From assembly GCF_963678975.1 (NCBI RefSeq), contig NC_089281.1, positions 29,848,559 to 29,912,558 of the forward strand: a stretch of DNA of 64,000 nucleotides, given 5' to 3'. The position numbers and the translations under genes were made by a program. Source of the DNA: Dysidea avara. Its lineage: Eukaryota; Porifera; Demospongiae; Dictyoceratida; Dysideidae. Shown here piece by piece: positions 37,901 to 47,200 of this stretch (positions are counted from its first letter, which is position 1; each line of letters begins with the position of its first letter). The notes beneath the pieces are model-generated. The model saw only the letters and a list, made by a program, of their open reading frames with translations. It searched no databases and was not told the DNA's origin.

Positions 37901-40857
37901 CACTAGATTACACAAAAGGCTACACTAGATTACATACCTTTATAGTAATCCTCATCATGGGTAAGACATGTACTCTACTATCACAGTCTTGTGTAGTTAA
38001 CACGTTTGACAGATCAGTAGATTCTAAACAGTCCAGTATTGCCTTCTTGTCTCTTGACACAAACACTTTTGACTGCAACATCTCTGCTATACCTACAGTA
38101 TTTCACTAAATGTACAAAGAGTGTAAGAAATATGTAAATACCAAGAAATATTTTCTCTTTTCCAATAGAATAAGTTCCACATACAACTAAAGTCTTTGGA
38201 TCACTCTTCACAGTGTCCCTAGCTTTTTGTACTACAAATGATACTACTTCATCCTGGCTGGGGAAATCATATTTTGGGCTACAATAACTAAACAAACAAG
38301 GTGAAACAATTCCTGTTTAGAAAGAGACAGCATCTTACGTGGTGTCCAGATATAACTGGTCTATGTGGTATCGACTAAATACTGGTATTAACTTCATTTC
38401 TTGAGAGGCTCGGAAGTCACCTTCAAATACAACATGAAAAGTTTTGAGGATACAATGAACCTTAATTATCAGGCTAGCAAACAGTAGCAGTGACTGTTCT
38501 ATTAGAGTATTTTGTAAACTGGTGTACATTCTATTAAAGTAAGAGCTCTGTATATCAATCAGCGTGTAGTTCTAGTGACACACAGTTGTTTAGATAATGA
38601 AGTATGCTCATGTACTCACCAGTGTGCAAGAAGACTCTCCCATCTGGTAGCACAAACAAGAACATCACTGAACCAGGACAGCTGTGAGGATTACATGCTA
38701 AATAATTGGTAGGAGATAAAGTGTGGATGCCCTCCTGGTAGCTATTATTAGCTATACATACTGTGAATCTTAATAGTTTGCAAAAGCTATTAACATACTT
38801 TAACAACTTACTGGTTAGCATCAAATAGAGTAACCCTGACATTCTCCACGCTAGTTTGTGTGTTCAGTGGCAACTTGTGGACGTACTGAGATTCCACCCC
38901 AAGTTTCTTGCACACTAGATTACCAGTAGCCTAGTACAGGAAAATACTGTTACACTATATTATACAACAGATTATATTTGACAAAAGAAAGCGTTGATCA
39001 GCTTAGACGGATTAAATGATACTTCACTCTGGACCACAGACACAATATATTATTTACATAACTGTGAACTATTCTATATCAGACTCTTTGGTGATCTAAA
39101 AATGACCGTTCAATTAGATCATTCATTAAGAGCGTATGTTCAATTATACTTGTTATGAAATACACACACTGTGGTCATTAACTAGAGTCTCAGGACCTGT
39201 ACAGTTGAGTATTGTGTCACCTTTTTGGGCTAATAATCAGGTGGCTGGTATATAAATTTCTCATTAGGATTTTATAGTTGTCTTAGAGAGGTGGAATTTC
39301 TATAATGGTGGCCAGGTGCTACTATATCGTATCTACAACATATTTTTCCTCTCACACAATGTACTACTCACTGTACTACAGTAGATATCATTCCTGAAGT
39401 TCTTATCCAGCCCACCATAGTGATCAGAGTGGAAGTGAGACAGGAAGTAGGCAGTACAACCTGGTATGTCTCCATACAGGAATGCATCAACTGTAATGGT
39501 ACTACCTACAGTGTGTAGACCTTCTGTAAGTTGACTAGTATATGTCATAAACATTTGGTAGAATTTATTGCTACTACTAACATACAGCTAGAGGTTTTGG
39601 AGGGATACTATTATCGCTGTTTTCACTAAAATTATACTAACTGAATCTTGGTGCATCCTAAGGAACAGCTGTTTAGCACCTAATTTCCTCCAGTAAGGAA
39701 GAACAGTTTCAGTTGAAGTAAAACAATAAACTATTCAAATTATTTTTGCAAAAACTTAACAAAGACAATTCGTACAGCTTATCCCTCAACAATACAGCCA
39801 CAGTGGCTACATCAGATAAATGGATGGCTACCTGCAATCTACCTTAAGGGATACACAATTAAACGTTAGCTATTATAGATATTCATTAAAACTGGTACTA
39901 CAGGTTGTTAAAGGATGACTCTGTGTGGTAAAACACCATAAGATAGCCCTAGAACATGGTTGGATATTTAAGGGATTAACTCTTGCTAAAATTTTGTCAA
40001 CCACTTATTGAAACATGTTGACCTTATCTTAGTGTATAGCTTTAATGTGTGAGGACTAGGAATTAATGAAAGCAACAAGCATTCAACAAAGAATGTTGCA
40101 AATATTAACCTGTTTTGAATATATCACTACAAGTACCTGGTATCTTTTTGTAGAAAGGACAATCTCGTCTTGATTTATTGCTGAAAATTGAATTAGATAA
40201 TTCCGTACTGTTTTTTTTAGTAAGTAATGTCTTACTGCTGCTATTACTTTGGTGCATACTAACTGATGAATGTTTATTAGTGCCACCATTACTGTTTGAC
40301 TGATGAGGAACAGAAATACCCTTTCCAGCTCCTTTTAGATTAAAATATTGGAATAACGATAATTGTTTCTTGTGGCTCGGCACTTCAGGAAGTCTCTGTA
40401 CAGAATCTGTTGAGCTTGTAGTAGTTGCTGTAGATGTCTGATGAACATCTGTAACATTCACTGCTCCATCGTCACATTCATCTCCAAAAATATCACTGAT
40501 GAGCTGGTCTGCAGATAAACGACTATCGTTTAAATCTGAGCTCTTGTTATTCACCACAAAGCATTCATCTTCTTCGTCCATAAATGACCCATTACCAGCT
40601 ATTGATGGCATAGCAGCACTAGTAACAGTGGCTGTCAAAGACACTGAGCTGTCACAGGACGATGTGGAAACATCGTTCACTTTTTGTATACGAACTTCTC
40701 GACGTATTTGCAGTCTTTGCCGAGGTTGCTTAGCTTTGCTGGTGCCCCTGGTCTTTACATTAGTTTCTCTGCGTCTTATCTTGAGTCTCTTGTGCAAGCT
40801 GTCATCAAAATCATCGTCAGAGTCACCGCCGAAGCTTCGTTTACCCTTACTACACAT
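16764..40857 (-). CDS. DCLRE1A: SNM1A/DCLRE1A 5' exonuclease with a 20.6-kb intron
   Basis: Nine exons on the minus strand: 40110-40857, 39372-39505, 38812-38930, 38620-38681, 38339-38420, 38142-38287, 37938-38092, 17223-17364 and 16764-16915; 1740 nt, 579 residues. Residues 1-235 are a charged, low-complexity region with a PCNA-interacting (PIP) box, QLSLFQYF (165-172). [10 protein letters not shown] leads into the metallo-beta-lactamase/beta-CASP nuclease: HFHSDH (H273, H275, D277, H278), DANHCPGS (H334), GDFRA (D356), [18 protein letters not shown] and YSEHSS (H536). All metal-ligand motifs are intact. The family repairs DNA interstrand crosslinks. Human SNM1A is 1040 residues, so the N-terminal part is shorter here and no UBZ finger was seen. 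Intron 7 (17365-37937) is far longer than the rest and holds tRNA genes and minisatellites. Confidence 0.93.
17443..17514 (-). pseudogene. tRNA-Pro(UGG) pseudogene
   Basis: 72-nt minus-strand copy with the anticodon loop TTTTGGG, but the anticodon stem (TCTCAT against ACGAGA) and the T arm (CTTGG, TTCTGCTCC) are mismatched against the intact copy at 21281. Probably non-functional. Confidence 0.8.
17515..18167. other. SNM1A intron 7 spacer between two tRNA copies
   Basis: The right part (about 18060-18167) carries the conserved flank accacacaacacacagagt seen upstream of every plus-strand tRNA-Pro copy. The rest shows no recognised feature. Confidence 0.5.
18168..18239 (+). tRNA. tRNA-Pro(AGG)
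   Basis: 72 nt. Acceptor stem GGCTTGT/ACAAGCC with discriminator C, anticodon stem CTCGC/GCGAG, loop TTAGGGT giving anticodon AGG, and T arm CCCGGGTTCGACTCCCGG. A box TGGTCTAGTGG and B box GGTTCGACTCC are intact, and a T8 run follows at 18241 as a Pol III terminator. It lies in SNM1A intron 7 on the opposite strand to the host. Confidence 0.95.
18240..19828. other. SNM1A intron 7, unremarkable stretch
   Basis: I see no exon, RNA gene or transposon ends. It is AT-rich and has only short spurious ORFs. Confidence 0.5.
19829..19918. repeat. (GT)n microsatellite, about 38 uninterrupted copies
   Basis: Pure GT dinucleotide run of about 76 bp from 19829, ending in a gtgcgtgtatgtg tail. It is the longest pure dinucleotide tract in the window. 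Confidence 0.95.
20197..20240 (-). pseudogene. tRNA-Pro(UGG) 3'-half fragment
   Basis: Minus-strand piece matching the acceptor, T arm and anticodon region of the copy at 21281, with many substitutions (ggcttgcccaggggtcaaac). It breaks off after the anticodon stem. Confidence 0.7.
20380..20402 (+). pseudogene. tRNA-Pro 5'-end fragment
   Basis: ggcttgttggtccagtggc matches the acceptor and D arm, then the similarity stops abruptly. It is preceded by the same 5' flank as the intact plus-strand copies. Confidence 0.75.
20403..21280. other. SNM1A intron 7 spacer
   Basis: I see nothing beyond a C-rich run at 20999-21009 and AT-rich sequence. Confidence 0.5.
21281..21352 (-). tRNA. tRNA-Pro(TGG)
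   Basis: 72 nt, same body as the AGG genes but with loop TTTGGGT, so anticodon TGG. Acceptor, anticodon and T stems all pair, and the B box GGTTCGACTCC is intact. On the coding strand a short T-rich run follows (complement of 21265-21280, weaker than T6). It is head-to-head with a decayed AGG-type copy at 21501. Confidence 0.92.
21501..21572 (+). pseudogene. tRNA-Pro(AGG) pseudogene
   Basis: Copy with GGCCTGT against ACAAGCT in the acceptor stem, loop TGAGGGT (the universal T33 is lost), anticodon stem CTCGC against GTGAG, and B box GATTTGACTCC. These changes make function unlikely. Confidence 0.85.
22306..22815. mobile_element. Possible degenerate DNA transposon
   Basis: Rich in ATCGGTATC / GATATCGG words at both ends (22330-22365 and 22665-22795), like the GATACC-rich elements near 8134, but no clean inverted ends or target duplication could be defined. 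Confidence 0.35.
23055..23192. repeat. Foldback (inverted repeat) element
   Basis: The arms pair around 23120: gaagtttactattgataaa with tttatcaacagtaaacttc, and outward ttgcacttata with tataagtgcaa. The length is about 138 bp. It could form a strong hairpin. Confidence 0.75.
23463..23534 (+). tRNA. tRNA-Pro(AGG)
   Basis: Identical in sequence to the gene at 18168: anticodon AGG, intact A and B boxes, followed by T6 at 23535. It has the same upstream flank (gactaggaaatattatg). Confidence 0.95.
23761..23863. repeat. Imperfect foldback element
   Basis: The arms agttagagacccacc... and ...gagtctctaact pair, with inner gatctttg / aagatc and aaaacctgaggca / caaggttttttt. About 103 bp. It is similar in style to the hairpin at 23055, including the ctgaggcaaagcc loop. 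Confidence 0.65.
24427..24498 (+). tRNA. tRNA-Pro(AGG)
   Basis: Identical to the genes at 18168 and 23463, with anticodon AGG, intact internal promoter and a T8 run at 24502. Upstream, agccactgttgaatgaagct (24271-24290) is the flank that normally follows the minus-strand partner, so the partner tRNA has been lost here. Confidence 0.95.
24499..27312. other. SNM1A intron 7, mostly featureless
   Basis: No exon or RNA gene recognised. A GC-richer segment at about 25750-26250 might be a decayed LTR or transposon, but no ends could be placed. ORFs at 25524, 26028 and 26330 resemble no family I know. Confidence 0.45.
27313..28186. repeat. 23-bp minisatellite, 38 copies
   Basis: Head-to-tail units of gatagtgctacacataagca plus tca. 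The 874 bp equal exactly 38 x 23, so there are no indels across the array. Variants are confined to a few positions: a/g at position 10, g/a at 18 and t/a at 21. There are no spacers, so it is not a CRISPR array. Lies in SNM1A intron 7. Confidence 0.97.
28327..28683. mobile_element. hAT-type MITE with perfect 8-bp target duplication
   Basis: The direct repeat ctgaatat occurs at 28319-28326 and 28684-28691. The ends TAGAGATGTGCGAT and ATCGCACACCTCTA are inverted repeats with one mismatch. The interior is rich in TATCTCGATAAT words. No ORF. Confidence 0.9.
28716..28747. repeat. Interstitial telomeric repeat (CCCTAA)5
   Basis: Five perfect CCCTAA units, reading TTAGGG on the minus strand, within a stretch of looser CCTA variants. 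It lies about 25 bp from the hAT MITE and 1.1 kb from the large minisatellite. TTAGGG is the ancestral metazoan telomere repeat. Confidence 0.9.
29019..29082 (-). pseudogene. tRNA-Pro(UGG) pseudogene
   Basis: Minus-strand copy with the CTCGCTTTGGG anticodon region kept but about 8 nt deleted from the anticodon 3' stem and variable region, plus T-arm changes. Head-to-head with the intact gene at 29212. Confidence 0.82.
29212..29283 (+). tRNA. tRNA-Pro(AGG)
   Basis: Identical to the other three AGG genes. Intact A and B boxes, T9 run at 29285. The same conserved 5' flank begins with ctgtccagtgaagaagacaa. Confidence 0.95.
29284..29848. other. Spacer before the large minisatellite
   Basis: I see no gene or transposon ends. 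The ORFs at 29527 and 29538 overlap in two frames and have no family resemblance. Confidence 0.5.
29849..37831. repeat. 47-bp minisatellite array of about 8 kb, about 170 units
   Basis: Units of 47 bp run head to tail from the first full unit at 29885 (ttcaccagttaacaccaggt, then caccattaatacagctgggt, then agactac). Roughly 160 units are 47 bp and about 11 are a 37-bp form that lacks ten bases, tgggtagact, and has ttccccag for ttcaccag. The 37-bp units occur only at about 34710-36590. Point variants fall mainly at three sites: aacacc/aatacc/aacatc, gtcacc/gtcccc and ccagtt/ccaattaac. The unit is not a multiple of three and carries stops, so it is non-coding. It fills 39% of SNM1A intron 7 and ends 107 bp from exon 7. 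Confidence 0.98.
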
Positions 40858-41997
40858 TTGATTGTGGGTTTGAATTTGTGACGTAATTTTACGGAATAGT
40901 TTATACTACTAAATGACTACATACATGTGTGTAAATATTTTTTTTTTTGCTTTTAAACATGCATCTCTTTCAAATTCAAGATAGTGCGGTTACGGTTGGT
41001 TTTGTAATAGCCGTAGCTAAAAGTATTTTATTTAATAAGCCTTGTAGCTAATGCAGACAATTAAGTTAAGTCACGCATGCACCAAAATGTCCCAATACGG
41101 ACACCATTATCACCAGTGGTGTCCATATTAGGACATTATGATGTCCTGTGGATACTTCAGTTTTTACAGTTTGCATTAATGGTCTGTATAGCTACCCACA
41201 GCCAAAATCCGGCAGTATGGCAGAATTATAACAGTTAAAATCAATCTAGAGCGACAGCTCAATCGACAGGCATCTTGAGCAGGGACATAATTATAGTGGG
41301 AAATGTAATGTACATACAAGAGTTATACTTGAGTAAAAATTGGCTAGGAAATGGTTGAACGTGTATAGAGTTTCAGTTGTCTTTTGATTGCCCGCTACTT
41401 TTAATTGTGTTCATTGAGTGATATAGGTTAATAGTAGCAGACTTTGGGCACGTGTACAATTCTCAACATATGTCACTTTACCAAATATATATATATATAT
41501 ATATATATGTATGGATTGTCATTCATAAAGAGACATCTATGGAATGCTGTTGTGGACAAAAATCCATGTTATGTTGGAGTATATATAGCAGCATTATAAC
41601 TGACACATGAACTATAACTCCCTTTCCCTATAAGATCTGCTGCATGGGGCACTGCATGGACACTATACTTAGCTTGGAACCTCAGTTATCCTAACTATCA
41701 GTTTGCTGAACTCAATAATGATTGTTCTATTAGAGTAGCTAAAAATTTTATGAAATTTGCTTAGATTTTAATTTCTTCAATAACTCACCACCATATTCTC
41801 CATGTATACTCATTTTCTTGATCACTGACAGTAAACTGAGAGCTAGCTAGTGGTTGATGAGGTTGGAAGAATGGATAAGGGTTTAAGATGTCCTTAACCT
41901 TGTAACCTTTGTAACCATGCAGTCAATTTGAATGTTACGCAATGAGAATACTTTCACATGCATGTAGCTATTTGCTTTTAGAATGACATACTAGAAT
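40858..41997. other. Intergenic space upstream of SNM1A
   Basis: It contains a hairpin at 41085-41142 (aatgtcccaatacggacacc pairing with ggtgtccatattaggacatt), an (AT)n run at about 41484-41507, and a single copy of the ttctattagagtag motif at about 41725 next to a GGAACCTCAGTTATCC fragment. No gene recognised. Confidence 0.6.
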
Positions 41998-42310
41998 CAG
42001 TGGCGGATCTAGGAATTTATAAAGGAGGTTTCCAGTTTAAGGAGGTGGAGATATACACTGACATGAGATATGCAAAAGTTTGCACTACATTGTCTGGTTT
42101 GGTAAGGTGAGACCATGCAAAAAAAAAAAGGTCACAGCCTATTGATAGTACATAAAATACCTTAAATAACTTGCTACACATTTAATAGCTACTGTGAAGA
42201 GTATCTCGATCGAGACACACGCCGCAATAATTAAAACATTTAATTGTTACGCAATCATTTTTCAAAGGGGTTTCCGTGGAAACCTTGAAACCCCCCTAAA
42301 TCCGCCACTG
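41998..42310. mobile_element. hAT-type MITE with CAGTGGCGGATC ends
   Basis: CAGTGGCGGATCTAGG at the left is matched by the inverted CCTAAATCCGCCACTG at the right. CAGTGGCGGATCCAGG-type ends are common in animal hAT MITEs. The target duplication is not clear. Confidence 0.8.
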
Positions 42311-44257
42311 AGAATTATCATTAATTTGTCAAAAGGGAAAATTTGGAGCCTGCTAATATACTCCTCATGCATGCACAAATAAGGCATTATGATGTATATG
42401 AAAAACAAGTTAACATTGCATATGTAAAATAACAAAATCAAGGCTGCCAAGGCTCAATCATGGATTTTTTCTCCTTATATAGCTACAACTTTTCAAACAT
42501 ATACTATTATAACATCTGTATAGCTATATAGGACCATCCGGGTGTCCTGCATGCAGACTCTCAGCACTTGGCATGTGCTATAAATAATAAAAACAACAAA
42601 AAACCTTAAAGCAGTTAGCTATAAAGCAGTTAGCTATAAAGCAGTTAGCTATAAAGCAGTTAGCTATATAAAGCAGTTAGCTATAAAGCAGTTAGCTATA
42701 TAAAGCAGTTAGCTATAAAGCAGTTAGCTATATAAAGCAGTTAGCTATAAAGCAGTTAGCTATAAAGCAGTTAGCTATAACACTGTAAGCAGTTAAAGCA
42801 GTTAGCTATAAAGCAGTTAGCTATATAAAGCAGTTAAAGCAGTTAGCTATAAAGCAGTTAGCTATAAAGCAGTTAGCTATAAAGCAGTTAGCTATAAAGC
42901 AGTTAGCTATAAAGCAGTTAGCTATAAAGCAGTTAAAGCAGTTAGCTATAAAGCAGTTAGCTATAAAGCAGTTAGCTATAAAGCAGTTAGCTATAAAGCA
43001 GTTAGCTATAAAGCAGTTAAAGCAGTTAGCTATAAAGCAGTTAGCTATAAAGCAGTTAAAGCAGTTAGCTATAAAGCAGTTAGCTATAAAACAGTTAGCT
43101 ATACACAAAATAAAGGGCTGAGTGGCAGGCATGGAAATGGTGCACAGGAATTGGATATGCAGTTACAAAGAAACAAAAATAATACAAATTGTAGATGAGT
43201 TGCCAGTGACAGCTGCATGCATGCATGGCCAATGATATACATAAAGGACGTGATAAAACATAGCTACAGGTTTAGCAATGTATGATATTCATATATAGGT
43301 AACTGAGTTTCTGTGGTATAGTCTATCACATGCACACATGGAAAAATGATAGGAGTATATTTGTAGGTAGCCATGAAAACAGTTATCAGAGCCAGGGGGT
43401 TTGTTCCAGAAAATGAGATAAGGAATCCACTGGCTTATTAATGCCTGCAGGCACCCCTAATATATGCATCAAAATGTTTATGTTTTGGTAGTGTGAGGAT
43501 GCCAAACTGGACAGGGATATTCCAGGCTACAGCACAGAGCAGACAAAACACAAAGAAAGTTAAGTGCTCTTGCAGAAATGTATTTTACAATGTCAAGTTC
43601 ATCGTTTTGCTAATTGAGTCAGAGTTAATCATTTCAAAAATTAGCTAATGAGAACATAAGCAGCCGGGTAGCTATAGCTATCATACTATGGCAGGATGAT
43701 GTGAATTTGTGAACTTCGAAATTGCCCTTTGTATGAATAAGTGGAGATCATGTATGATCAATCAGAAACATACAGTGGGCAATTGGAAACACGCTATCAG
43801 TACCGGGAGCTGAAGGACTGCATGAATATCAGTAGTGTACGTAGGCTGTAGCTATTCTATACCGGGGTGCTGCAGCTAGGGGCTGCAGCTACTCTCGTTC
43901 CTTAGAACTCCCATTGTTCCATGCAGCCTATTCCCAGATGAAAAAATCAGAGAAAAAGCTGAAGAGCAGCCTAACTACTTGGCTGATTGACATTTATGCA
44001 TCCAGCCTACATTATAGCTACACCCCTGACAAAAAAGACTATATATAGCTAGCTCACTACATGCTAAATCGAACCCTAGATCATCTTGTAAAGCTATAGT
44101 GCAGTTTATGCATGTTTGAAGACCACGTGTCAAATAATTTAATATTCGCGAGGATCATTTCTTATTAATGCGGAGCATGCCGTCACTATAGAAACGTAGG
44201 TGTGGGACGAGGAAGACGCATCGAAGGCCCACACCCGATGTGACAAGTGATGTGGCG
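42311..44257. other. Intergenic space and 5' flank of the ankyrin gene
   Basis: Apart from the 15-bp repeat array listed separately, I see no exon or RNA gene. GC rises near 44150-44257, consistent with a promoter and 5' UTR. Confidence 0.5.
42608..43102. repeat. 15-bp compound minisatellite
   Basis: Units aaagcagttagctat (15 bp) alternate with 17-bp (extra ta) and 8-bp (aagcagtt) forms, about 30 in total. The periodic ORF on the minus strand (FIANCF repeats) is an artefact of the 15-bp period. Confidence 0.95.
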
Positions 44258-47200
44258 ATGAACGATAGAGAAGATCTTATCGTGGCGTGCGCTATTGGGG
44301 ACTTGGCGTGGCTGAAGCGATGTCTCAAGGATGGTTTTCAACCTGAGGACACAAATTCAGAAGTGAGAACAACGGCGAAAATCACACTCACATTTTAGCT
44401 GCTAAAATGTCTCCCATTCTTTTTTACATTAATCCATTACTGCGCAATAACTATAATTGGTGGTCTAGCCGGCCTGTACTGATACGATTGTATCGATGGG
44501 TAGCTACCACTAGAGTATGAGCCGGTAAAGCCTTATTGACTGCGGAGGCATTCATAGCCTGGTGACTTCACAGCTGTAAAATTTCAGTAAACGTTTATGA
44601 TTTAACTGCTTTTATGGCCCATTACTCAATTGACACTGTAGTCTCACTTTGTAATTGAACATGTGGTTGTATGTGGCTTCTTCAATTATCAAACAGCCTT
44701 GACTATTGATAAATAATTGGTTTCTGTGTAGGGTGCCAATGCCCTCCACAGTGCTGCCAACCATGGGAGGTTGGAATGTCTGCGTTATCTTCTTGAGCAT
44801 ACCAGTATTGGTATCAGCTGTCCGGTTATCAAGACAGGTGCGACAGCCCTCCATTTGGTCGTGTCCCATTCTGCGGGAGCTCGATGTCTTCCATGTGTGA
44901 AGTTGTTACTTGAAAAAGGAGCAGATGCGAATGTGTAAGTTGTATGTGTGTTGTACTGAAAACAGCAAAATATATAAACTCTAGGAAATATTCTTTTGTT
45001 TTTGTATAATCAGTAAAGTAGTTAACTCAGTCTTGTGTGTTTAGTTGTATGGCATAACAGAAAAGGAATGATATAAAGTGTGTTGAGTTGCTATCAGTAA
45101 GACTATTGTGTGTTACACTGTACTAGCCAAGATCATAATGGTGCCACTCCACTACACAAAGCAGCTATTCTTGGATATGCTAAGTGTATGAAGTTACTAT
45201 TGGAGGCAAAAGCTGACATACATTGCAGGGTAAGTATGTTGTAACACTTTGGGACCAGTTTGTATAGCAACCACTTTTGGACCAAAGTTTAGTTGAATAT
45301 AGATAGGTCAGATGTGTCTGTGTACGTTGTAGGTGTGACTGGTCTCCAATGCTAGGTTTAGTCTAGTTGCCAAGTTGTGTGCTCCTATAGTAGTTGCCTT
45401 GATCACTGTCTGATTTACTCAAGTCATCAAAATCTTGTTTAACTCTTTACCACTATTTCCATATCATTAATACAGTCATTACTTGTTAATACTGTTAACT
45501 TGTTGGAATCTCTATCACTTCAATTAACAGCAATCAACTCCTCACTACTCCCATTTAGTGATGTTAACATCATCACATGTGAGCACATTGACAGTTCCCA
45601 TACACATGCATTAGTCGGGGTAGTATATACATCTCGTCACAGTATCAGTACAATTTTAAAACACCAGAGTGTTTATTTGTTGTTAGTAAATACTATTTAC
45701 TGAGAAGCATTGTCATGAGGGTGACAGTTAAATAATGGAGATACAAGAGCAGAACTGACAAGTCTGTTGTTGTGTGATAAACTCAAGGACATTATCATTT
45801 CCAGCAACAATGTTTCTAGCACCGAATTCCAATCCTGGGCACTAGTCTGTATATTTATGGGCAAATACAGTAAATTTAAGCTTGGGAAATACAGTACAGT
45901 TATGCAAAACAGTTATGTAAGGAAAGTCACGACAACAACCCCACTCAGACAGCATGAATGATCATGTGGGGTAAGTAGAATTCGAGGAAAACAGGAACGG
46001 GACGGAACAGAAAATGGGAACAACCAACGGGAAATACCTGATAACTGTCATCATACAATATACAAGTTGGATATAGGTTATATTTACAGCACAATGTTTC
46101 TTTGCAGCATTTGTTTGGATCCTTCTCAAATGATAGAAGCACTCTAATAGAGCAGTCACTTGCATAAAAAATACTCTAATAGAGCAGTCAAGAATGTTTC
46201 ACTATTAAACTATCCCACTTAGCAGCCTATAGGGACTTGCATTAAATGGACTATAGCTGTCATAGATACAGACTAGCTGAGTCATCAACATTGAAAGTTA
46301 ACTACTCCCTTGAAGCCATGCATTCAATTTATAACATGAATAGGGAGGATTCTAATTAACTGACAATTACCTGCATATAGATGCAGGAAGTTGTACCTGC
46401 AACCTCAGGAAAAAAGTCACATGATGGGTATGTGGTAGCTGCAGTATTTTTAGGTGCATGGCTCCAATGAGGAGACTAAGGACAGTATGATCAGTCATGG
46501 GAGAATAATGACCTGTCATGGTGACTCCTAGCTCTTGGAGCCATGACAAGTATACGTACCAGTGCTGCATGCATACTCCCATCATATGACTTCTTAATAG
46601 TTCTTATCTGGAAGCAGTAAGTACAGATTTTGAACCCTGTAATAGGCAGGCACTGTCGGAGAATACTTTGTGAATCTCAGTTTTCATGAGTATTAATTTA
46701 ATAGTTAAATATTTTTAAATGTTTATGGTTTCAAAGGAGTAGCTAACTTTCAATAATGATGACTTAGCTAGTCCATATACCTAATTTATGACCATCAATT
46801 CACAGGCCATCAATGTGGGTCCCTGGTGGGATAGTTAACAAAACATTCTTGACTGCTCTATTAGAATATTTTAATGCTGGTGACTACTCTTTTAGAGTGT
46901 TTCGATCGTTTTAGCGGAAGGATCCACACTGTGCTGTAAATATAACCATGATGATCTTTTCAGGCATTTTCTGTGGGTTGTTCTCGTTCCCGTTTTCCTC
47001 AAATTCTACTTACCCAATCATGTGTGTGTGACATTGTAAATTACCAAACTAATCCCACCAACAGTGTTGGGAGTAACGCGTTACTACTTATGTAACGCGT
47101 TACATAATATTATTACTTTTGTGGTAACTAAGTAATACAACAAAATATGCTATAAAAACAGGTAATATAACTCAAGTTATCTTACTTACAAATGTAACGG

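Noticed and set aside
42821-43132. 103-residue minus-strand ORF of FIANCF repeats
   Set aside because: Arises from the 15-bp repeat period; no initiation context or family.
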